Below are positions 61,696 through 64,000 of a DNA stretch of 64,000 bases, in pieces. Below the pieces are notes generated by a model. The model searched no databases. It had not been told where the DNA came from and worked only from the letters and a program-made list of their open reading frames with translations. The DNA lies in assembly GCA_015689705.1 (NCBI GenBank), contig WVSN01000015.1:1-64000 (forward strand). The letters run 5' to 3'. Numbering within the stretch: the stretch's first letter is position 1; each line of letters begins with the position of its first letter. A program made the position numbers and the translations under genes. This DNA comes from Rhodobacterales bacterium HKCCE3408 (GTDB lineage Bacteria > Pseudomonadota > Alphaproteobacteria > Rhodobacterales > Rhodobacteraceae).

Positions 61696-63048
61696 ATGAA
61701 CGTCCAGGACAAGCGCAAGATCGAGACGCAGCTGCACACCAACGGCACGACGCCGGGCTACATGCCGGGCTTCGCCAACGACCACGAAACCGAGGCGCTG
61801 CCGGGCGCCCTGCCGCAGGGGCGGAACAGCCCGCAGAAATGCCCTTACGGCCTTTATGCCGAGCAGCTCTCGGGCACGGCCTTCACCGTCCATCCGCCCG
61901 AACGGACCTGGTGCTACCGCATCCGGCCGTCGGTCAAGCACTCCACGCGCTACCGCAAGATCGACCTGCCGTACTGGAAATCGGCGCCCTGTATCGACCC
62001 CGACGTCGCCAGTCTCGGGCAATATCGCTGGAACCCGGTCGAGGCGAAGGGCGACTTCACCTGGCTGACGGGCATGCGCACGATGACTACGGCGGGAGAT
62101 GTCCACACCCAGGTGGGGATGGCCAGTCACATTTACCTCGTGACGCAAAGCATGGTGGATGAATACTTTTTCTCCGCCGACAGCGAGCTTCTGGTGGTTC
62201 CTCAACAGGGCCGCATCCGGTTCCACACCGAGCTCGGGATCATCGATCTGGAGCCCAAGGAGATCGCCATCATCCCGCGCGGCCTCGTCTACCGGGTCGA
62301 ACTGATCGAGGGCCCGGCCCGTGGCTTCGTCTGCGAGAATTACGGCATGAAGTTCGAGATGCCGGGCCGCGGACCGATCGGCGCGAACTGCCTCGCCAAC
62401 CCGCGCGACTTCAAGGCGCCGGTCGCGGCCTTCGAGGACCGCGAGGTGCCGTCGACGATCACCGTAAAGTGGTGCGGCCAGTTCCACGTGACCGAGATCG
62501 GGCAGTCGCCGCTCGACGTCGTGGCGTGGCACGGCAATTACGCGCCCTACAAGTACGACCTGCGCGCGTACTGCCCGGTCGGCGCGATCCTCTTCGATCA
62601 TCCCGACCCGTCGATCTTCACCGTGCTGACCGCGCCTTCGGGCAGCCCCGGCACCGCGAATATCGACTTCGTGCTGTTCCGCGAGCGCTGGATGGTGGCC
62701 GAGAACACGTTCCGCCCGCCCTGGTACCACAAGAACATCATGTCCGAGCTGATGGGCAACATCTACGGCATCTACGACGCCAAGCCCGAAGGCTTCGTGC
62801 CGGGCGGCATGTCGCTGCACAACATGATGCTGCCGCACGGGCCGGACAAGCAGGCCTACGAGGGCGCGTCGAATGCCGATCTCAAGGCCGACAAGCTCGA
62901 CAACACGATGTCCTTCATGTTCGAGACCCGGTTCCCGCAGCAGCTTACCCCCTTCGCCGCGAAAGAGGCGCCGCTGCAGGAGGATTACATCGACGTCTGG
63001 GCCGACATGGAGAAGCATTTCGACGGAACGCCCGAGGGCCGCTGGTGA
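61696..63048 (+). CDS. hmgA: Homogentisate 1,2-dioxygenase, 450 aa
   Basis: It cleaves homogentisate to maleylacetoacetate with Fe(II). The family opening [19 protein letters not shown] is very clear. The iron ligands are likely the His and Glu in [10 protein letters not shown] and the His in [12 protein letters not shown]. The ATG has GGAGG upstream. It is the key enzyme of the tyrosine/phenylalanine branch in this cluster; the product is handled by the partial maiA gene at the right edge. Confidence 0.97.
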   Translation: MNVQDKRKIETQLHTNGTTPGYMPGFANDHETEALPGALPQGRNSPQKCPYGLYAEQLSGTAFTVHPPERTWCYRIRPSVKHSTRYRKIDLPYWKSAPCIDPDVASLGQYRWNPVEAKGDFTWLTGMRTMTTAGDVHTQVGMASHIYLVTQSMVDEYFFSADSELLVVPQQGRIRFHTELGIIDLEPKEIAIIPRGLVYRVELIEGPARGFVCENYGMKFEMPGRGPIGANCLANPRDFKAPVAAFEDREVPSTITVKWCGQFHVTEIGQSPLDVVAWHGNYAPYKYDLRAYCPVGAILFDHPDPSIFTVLTAPSGSPGTANIDFVLFRERWMVAENTFRPPWYHKNIMSELMGNIYGIYDAKPEGFVPGGMSLHNMMLPHGPDKQAYEGASNADLKADKLDNTMSFMFETRFPQQLTPFAAKEAPLQEDYIDVWADMEKHFDGTPEGRW

Positions 63049-63266
63049 CGGGTGAGGGGCTGCTCGCCCTCATCCTGTTCGTCCTGATCGCGGGCGGGCT
63101 CTGGCTTCTCAAGCCGAAGACCCGGCCGCGCACGCGGCGCGGAAACGGCTCCGGCGAAGGCCCGAGCGCCTTTTCGGCCCAGTTCGGGACCGACGGACGG
63201 CATCGCGACGACGCCCGGGGCGGCGATTTCGGCGGAGATTCCGGGGATGGCGGCGTCGGCGACTGA
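63045..63266 (+). CDS. Small membrane protein, 73 aa
   Basis: GTG start overlapping the hmgA stop as GTGA. The N-terminus ([19 protein letters not shown]) is one membrane segment, followed by a basic stretch and a Gly/Asp-rich soluble tail. It is co-translated with hmgA. No family was recognised. The tail composition is unusual and could be a flexible linker. Confidence 0.55.
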   Translation: MTGEGLLALILFVLIAGGLWLLKPKTRPRTRRGNGSGEGPSAFSAQFGTDGRHRDDARGGDFGGDSGDGGVGD

Positions 63267-63330
63267 GATCGGCGGTTGAGATACGGGGCCAGTTGCGCGA
63301 ACACTGGCCCATCGTAACGGAGGACAATGA

Positions 63331-63408
63331 ATGAGCGGCATCGGCATCACGGCCCTGATCATCGGCGCAGTCCTGATCGGCGTCTTCATCTTCCTCCGCA
63401 TGCGCTGA
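63331..63408 (+). CDS. Tiny membrane peptide, 25 aa
   Basis: A 25-codon frame, MSGIGITALIIGAVLIGVFI then FLRMR, is almost one complete transmembrane helix with a basic end. A GGAGG site (63319-63323) lies seven bases before the ATG. Another ATG four bases upstream is out of frame. Its composition is far from random and it sits between hmgA and the DUF1428 gene. Confidence 0.5.
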   Translation: MSGIGITALIIGAVLIGVFIFLRMR

Positions 63409-63444
63409 TGCGCAGCGGGGGATCTGTCGCGGACGGATAGCGCC

Positions 63445-63801
63445 ATGGCCTATGTCGATGGCTTCGTCGTGCCCGTGAAGACCGCCGCGCGCGAGGAATA
63501 CCGCAAGATTTCCGAAGCGGTCGCCCGCATCTACCTCGAATACGGGGCGCTGCGCTGCGTCGAGACTTGGGGCGAGGATGTCCCGCCGGGCGAGAAGACG
63601 TCGTTCCTGAGCGCCGTCGACCTCGCACCCGACGAGACCGCCTGCTTTTCGTGGATGGAATTCGCCGACAAGGCCGCCCGCGACCGGGCGCACGATCTGG
63701 TCTGGAAAGACCCGCGCATGGACGAGATCATGCACCGCGACATCGTCGCCGGAGACCGGATGATCTTCGGCGGGTTCGAGGTGCTCGTGGACATGACATG
63801 A
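63445..63801 (+). CDS. DUF1428 family protein, 118 aa
   Basis: The start MAYVDGFVVPVKTAAREEYR and the central WGEDVPPGEKTSFLSAVDLA, followed by KDPRMDEIMHRD, match DUF1428, an uncharacterised alpha/beta-barrel (dimeric ferredoxin-like) family. The stop overlaps the maiA start (ATGA). In this context it may bind an aromatic intermediate; that is an inference. Confidence 0.88.
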   Translation: MAYVDGFVVPVKTAAREEYRKISEAVARIYLEYGALRCVETWGEDVPPGEKTSFLSAVDLAPDETACFSWMEFADKAARDRAHDLVWKDPRMDEIMHRDIVAGDRMIFGGFEVLVDMT

Positions 63802-64000
63802 AGCTCTACACCTACTGGCGGTCCTCCTCGTCCTACCGTGTGCGGATCGCGATGGCGCTGAAGGGACAGGGCTACGACAGCGTGCCCGTTCACCTTGTGA
63901 AAGGCGAACAGCGCTCGGCTGAATACGGCGCGGTGAACCCCTCGAACATGGTCCCCACGCTGGAGCTCGACGACGGCACGAGACTGACCCAGTCGCTCGC
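63798..64000 (+). CDS. maiA: Maleylacetoacetate isomerase (zeta GST), 5' part
   Basis: The first 67 codons are in the window. They begin MKLYTYWRSSSSYRVRIAMA, containing the SSxxxRVRIAL active-site motif of zeta-class GSTs, and then VNPSNMVPTLELDDG. The enzyme isomerises maleylacetoacetate to fumarylacetoacetate with glutathione. The gene continues beyond the right edge. Confidence 0.93.
   Translation, partial: MKLYTYWRSSSSYRVRIAMALKGQGYDSVPVHLVKGEQRSAEYGAVNPSNMVPTLELDDGTRLTQSL

Noticed and set aside
1-64000. CRISPR arrays, rRNA, tRNA genes, replication origin
   Set aside because: No regularly spaced direct repeats, no cloverleaf structures, no rRNA segments, and no DnaA-box cluster were seen.

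Overview
The window looks like high-GC chromosomal DNA of an alphaproteobacterium, most likely a marine Rhodobacterales (Roseobacter-group) member. The reasons are protein style, the many ATGA/GTGA stop-start overlaps, two TTAA-N7-TTAA boxes of the CtrA type, a roseobacter-like homogentisate cluster, and HpsN-type dehydrogenases. No species is claimed.

Layout. (1) 1-2.9 kb: the integrase end of an integrated mobile element (AlpA-like regulator, DUF2285-like protein, tyrosine integrase) that continues past the left edge. (2) 3.3-22.1 kb: a catabolic locus of 18 genes under one LacI-type regulator. It encodes a CUT1 (carbohydrate-type) ABC importer, two histidinol-dehydrogenase-family alcohol dehydrogenases (one close to sulfopropanediol dehydrogenase HpsN), an SDR, a bicupin, a MetE-C-like zinc protein, an alpha/beta hydrolase, an RraA-like aldolase/decarboxylase, an amidase, and five NTF2/SnoaL-fold proteins. 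Three matching 18-bp operators lie at its three outward promoters. Substrate and chemistry are not known to me; this is the best candidate for an undescribed system. (3) 22-29.5 kb: mixed accessory genes (PPOX-fold flavoprotein, serine hydrolase, tail-anchored protein, Gly-rich secreted protein, alpha/beta hydrolase, DUF6544-like protein) with decayed DNA that may include a GST remnant and IS-like repeats. (4) 29.7-34.5 kb: a glycan-type cluster (methyltransferase-like, GT-B glycosyltransferase, a 688-residue multi-domain glycosyltransferase, small partner protein) closed by a terminator. (5) 34.6-42.6 kb: a 1745-residue secreted animal-type haem peroxidase with RTX repeats, an AT-rich promoter region with CtrA-like boxes, an OmpR-type regulator with a degenerate receiver, and a sulfotransferase-like gene. 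(6) 42.8-51.4 kb: an IclR-controlled operon (DAO-type oxidase, hydantoinase/oxoprolinase A and B, SDR, APH-type kinase, PurU). (7) 51.6-56.5 kb: an imelysin / dihaem cytochrome (DUF1111) / imelysin / DUF1513 cluster, probably for iron. (8) 56.5-57.8 kb: a GAF-GGDEF diguanylate cyclase with a CtrA-type box. (9) 57.8-64 kb: the homogentisate (tyrosine/phenylalanine) cluster with MarR regulator, atypical MBL-fold protein, DinB protein, FAD hydroxylase, hmgA, small proteins, and the start of maiA cut by the window edge.

No tRNA, rRNA, CRISPR array or replication origin was recognised. All homology statements come from reading motifs by eye; no searches were run.
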